A stretch of DNA of 7,983 nt from Clostridia bacterium (lineage in GTDB: Bacteria > Bacillota_A > Clostridia > Oscillospirales > SIG627). Both the position numbers and the translations under genes were made by a program. The stretch lies in NCBI GenBank assembly GCA_017508505.1, contig JAFVYT010000061.1:1-7983 (forward strand), written 5' to 3'. The notes below the pieces were generated by a model. The model had not been told where the DNA came from and searched no databases. It saw only the letters and a list, made by a program, of their open reading frames with translations. Positions 6,004 through 7,983 of the stretch are shown piece by piece; within the stretch, counting starts at the first letter, position 1, and each line of letters begins with the position of its first letter.

Positions 6004-7434
6004 TCAGGATTCTTCCTTCTTGGTGCTTTCGGTCTTTTCGTCGGTCTCGGGGGTTTTGTCGGGCTCCTCTTCCACGGGCGCATAGGGATCGCGACCCATA
6101 CTGACCACAAGATCTACCACGGTGTAGCGCTGTGCGGAGGAGGTTCCCGCAGGCACGCTCTGTCGGATGACTGCTCCCTCCTTTACCTTGGAGGAGTATT
6201 CCTTCGTGATCTTACCTACGATAAAGCCGTTGCCGAGGAGCTTTTCCTTTGCCTCCTCGACGGGGATCTCACACACGTCCACCATATCCACGTACGAGGT
6301 CTCGGCGCCCTTTGACACCACAAGATGCACGGTGCCGCCGTTGTTGACGGTCTTTCCTGCCTCGGGAACGGTGGAAATGATGTGCCCTGCTATGACCTCG
6401 GGGTCAAAGACCTCCTCTACGGTGACGTTGGCTCCCTTTTCCATCAGGCTGATTCGCACCTTGCGGTATTCCTTACTCTTATAATCCTCGAGGGTGAAGC
6501 TTTTCTTGCCTTTGGAGACCTCGATGCTGATCTCCACCGTCTGATTTTGGTTTGCGATCTTTCGGGTTTGTCCCCCCTCGGGATTCTGATAGGAGATCTG
6601 CCCTGCGTCATATACGTCGTTGTTGACCTCCTTGACGCTCAGGATGATGTTTTGTGCCTCCAGACTTGCCTTCAATTCATCCGTCAGGGTTTGTCCCACC
6701 AGATCCGGAATCGGAATGACCACGGTGTTGTCCTCGCTGGTCATATCAATCAGGGAGGAGAGCAGCAGGATGCCCGCGACCGCCACCACCAAGAGAAAGG
6801 CCGTGGTAACTCCGAAGATGATGGGGAAAAGGGTAAGCCTGGTGGGCGTCTCCTTCTTTTGCGGCTTTTCAGCGACTCGTGCTACGGGAGCGGGAGCAGG
6901 CTTCGCGGTGGGATCCTCAAATACGACGGTCTTGTCCTTTTTGATGATCTCGCAGGCTCTCAGCATGCTCTTGGCCGAGCGGAAGCGGTTTTCCGGTGCC
7001 TTGTTCATGGCGCGGAGAATGATCTGCTCCAGACCCTGAGGCAGAGTGGGGTCGATTTTTCTGGGACGGGTGGGCGTAGAATTGACCTGCATCATTGCGA
7101 TGGAAAGGGGCGTGTCTCCCTCAAAGGGGAGCTTTCCCGTTGCCATCACGTAGAGCATAATACCCACGGAATAAATGTCCGAGGAGAAGGTGGTGGTCTT
7201 GCCGCTCGCCTGCTCGGGGGAAATGTAGTAAACGGTGCCCATGGCCACTCCGGAGTTGGACTGCTTGGTATCGCTGATTTGGGCGATGCCGAAGTCTGTC
7301 ACCTTGAGCTTGCCCCCTGCCTGCACCATAATGTTTTGGGGCTTGATGTCCCGATGCACCACACCCTTTTCGTGGGCGTGCTGCAGTGCAGACAAAATCT
7401 GAACGGTGAAGTCGAGACTCTTCTCAAGACCCAA
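6004..7434 (-). CDS. prkC: PASTA Ser/Thr kinase, C-terminal part: catalytic lobe, membrane segment, three PASTA domains (frameshifted)
   Basis: This frame holds most of a PrkC/StkP-type membrane kinase. Counting from the TTG at 7434: catalytic loop VVHRDIKPQN (H27, R28, D29, K31, N34), DFG at 47-49, and the activation segment ending in GTVYYISPEQ (SPE at 72-74). A Pro/Ala-rich juxtamembrane linker lies at about 175-200, one transmembrane helix at about 201-228, and three PASTA domains at about 240-308, 311-376 and 379-447. An acidic Thr/Ser-rich tail ends the protein. In the family, PASTA domains bind muropeptides outside the cell and the kinase acts in the cytoplasm. This part lacks the glycine loop, catalytic lysine and helix C, which lie in another frame (7424-7777). 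The TTG at 7434 is only where the frame can open; it has no ribosome binding site and codes for the Leu expected in NGPLGLEKS. I treat this as the second half of one gene broken at 7435-7439. The stop lies 2 bases before rsgA. Confidence 0.9.
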   Translation of the reverse strand: MGLEKSLDFTVQILSALQHAHEKGVVHRDIKPQNIMVQAGGKLKVTDFGIAQISDTKQSNSGVAMGTVYYISPEQASGKTTTFSSDIYSVGIMLYVMATGKLPFEGDTPLSIAMMQVNSTPTRPRKIDPTLPQGLEQIILRAMNKAPENRFRSAKSMLRACEIIKKDKTVVFEDPTAKPAPAPVARVAEKPQKKETPTRLTLFPIIFGVTTAFLLVVAVAGILLLSSLIDMTSEDNTVVIPIPDLVGQTLTDELKASLEAQNIILSVKEVNNDVYDAGQISYQNPEGGQTRKIANQNQTVEISIEVSKGKKSFTLEDYKSKEYRKVRISLMEKGANVTVEEVFDPEVIAGHIISTVPEAGKTVNNGGTVHLVVSKGAETSYVDMVDVCEIPVEEAKEKLLGNGFIVGKITKEYSSKVKEGAVIRQSVPAGTSSAQRYTVVDLVVSMGRDPYAPVEEEPDKTPETDEKTESTKKEES

Positions 7435-7777
7435 GGGGGCCGTTGCGCTTCATATATTCTCTCAGGGTGATCCCGTCGATATACTCCATCACAAGGTACT
7501 TGTTTTTCCCCGTGAAGGCCACGTCGTAAATGTCCACGATATGCTCGTGAGAAAGCAACGCAATGGCGCGGGATTCATTCACAAATCGGCGAACCGAGGC
7601 AGAGTCTCCCTCGTTCTTTTCGTTGAGCATTTTGATGGCCACGATTCGGTTTTTTTCCAGATCCTTGGCCTTCAGAACCACCGCCATACCGCCGATGCCC
7701 TTCACCTGAAGGATTTCGTAACGGTCGTCGATGACCTTTCCTACCAAATGGTCGTATTTGTGTTGAGCGGAATCCAT
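7424..7777 (-). CDS. prkC: PASTA Ser/Thr kinase, N-terminal part: N-lobe (truncated by frameshift)
   Basis: This 117-residue frame is the N-lobe of the same kinase. It shows the glycine-rich loop KGIGGMAVV (26-34), the catalytic lysine in VAIKML (K49), the helix C glutamate in FVNESRA (E68) and the hinge VMEYIDG (96-102). It reads ...MKRNGPLGS and then stops at TGA, exactly where PrkC homologues continue into the first helix of the large lobe. ATG 7777 has AAGGAG about 6 bases upstream and lies 15 bases after the PP2C phosphatase stop. Removing one C at the frameshift joins P114 to LGLEKSLDFTVQIL of the downstream frame and gives a 590-residue kinase of normal size. As sequenced, this fragment lacks the catalytic loop and cannot phosphorylate anything. 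Confidence 0.9.
   Translation of the reverse strand: MDSAQHKYDHLVGKVIDDRYEILQVKGIGGMAVVLKAKDLEKNRIVAIKMLNEKNEGDSASVRRFVNESRAIALLSHEHIVDIYDVAFTGKNKYLVMEYIDGITLREYMKRNGPLGS
7435..7439 (-). other. Frameshift site in the kinase gene (run of five C on the coding strand)
   Basis: The coding strand reads AAC GGC CCC CTT GGG TCT TGA, giving NGPLGS and stop. With one C fewer it reads AAC GGC CCC TTG GGT CTT GAG, giving NGPLGLE and continuing into the catalytic lobe. A single extra base in the C5 run therefore explains the split. A homopolymer indel from sequencing or assembly is the simplest cause. A true mutation or +1 slippage at CCC-C is possible. Confidence 0.85.
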
Positions 7778-7792
7778 GGAGTTCTCCTTTCC

Positions 7793-7983
7793 TTAGAGCT
7801 TGATCACCACAGCGGTGATGTTGTCCGCACCGCCGCAGTGGTTGGCATATTCGATGAGGAGCTTTGCCTTTTCTTCACAGCTTCGCTTGCTTTCCAGCGT
7901 TTGGAGAAAGAAGTTTTCATCAAAATAATTGGAAAGCCCGTCGCTGCACAGAAGCACCGTTCCCGTGGTGTAGGGAAATTCCA
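7793..7983 (-). CDS. prpC: PP2C-family Ser/Thr phosphatase, C-terminal part (partial, runs off right edge)
   Basis: The last 63 codons of a gene whose start lies beyond the right edge read EFPYTTGTVLLCSDGLSN, then NHCGGADNITAVVIKL and stop. LLCSDGLSN carries the metal-binding Asp of PP2C phosphatases, and GGADNITAV is the final PP2C motif with its metal-binding Asp before Asn. The family (PrpC/Stp) is manganese-dependent and reverses phosphorylation by the cognate PASTA kinase, which starts 15 bases downstream here. The prpC-prkC-rsgA order is conserved in many Bacillota. The visible C-terminus ends cleanly, without extra domains; the N-terminal two thirds are not in the window. Confidence 0.93.
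   Translation of the reverse strand, partial: EFPYTTGTVLLCSDGLSNYFDENFFLQTLESKRSCEEKAKLLIEYANHCGGADNITAVVIKL

Noticed and set aside
6325..7470. Long plus-strand open frame opposite the kinase
   Set aside because: The opposite strand carries unmistakable kinase and PASTA motifs; this frame has low-complexity His/Gly/Leu-rich content with no domain.

Overview
The window most likely comes from an anaerobic low-GC-lineage Gram-positive (Bacillota, probably Clostridia; a gut-type organism is plausible). The reasons are an oxygen-sensitive glycyl radical enzyme with its radical-SAM activase, a PASTA-domain Ser/Thr kinase beside a PP2C phosphatase and rsgA (a classic Bacillota cluster), strong AGGAGG-type ribosome binding sites and sigma-A-like promoters. 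Genus cannot be read from the sequence.

Left half (1-3992, minus strand): one tight operon, read right to left. It starts with a cytoplasmic sialidase-like BNR/Asp-box beta-propeller protein (2994-3992). After 1 nt comes a glycyl radical enzyme (GRE) activase (2222-2992), which overlaps by 17 nt the start of a PFL-family GRE (25-2238). Four nucleotides after the GRE stop, another gene appears to begin and runs off the left edge (1-20). The GRE has the radical glycine loop and the thiyl cysteine, but the glutamate that follows the cysteine in the well-studied dehydratase-type GREs is a tryptophan (GCNWMC instead of GCVEP). The substrate therefore cannot be assigned from known families. The activase carries one auxiliary 4Fe-4S motif rather than the usual two. 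This operon is the most likely place for undescribed chemistry.

Centre (3993-5044): a 183-bp divergent control region separates the GRE operon from an AraC-family regulator (4176-5030, plus strand). The operon side has a perfect TATAAT with no good -35, as expected of an activator-dependent promoter. The regulator side has a normal promoter whose -35 overlaps one copy of a direct repeat. The regulator is the obvious candidate to control the operon. A hairpin flanked by A and T tracts forms a compact bidirectional terminator between the convergent regulator and rsgA.

Right half (5042-7983, minus strand): the prpC-prkC-rsgA housekeeping operon. It holds the C-terminus of a PP2C phosphatase (cut by the right edge), a PASTA Ser/Thr kinase, and the ribosome-assembly GTPase RsgA. 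The kinase is split by a single-base frameshift at a run of five C on the coding strand, between the N-lobe and the catalytic loop. As sequenced, neither half could be an active kinase. Removing one base restores a 590-residue protein, so a sequencing error, a real mutation or recoding must be told apart.

There is no tRNA, rRNA, CRISPR array, insertion sequence or other mobile element in the window, and no gene-free stretch longer than about 185 bases.
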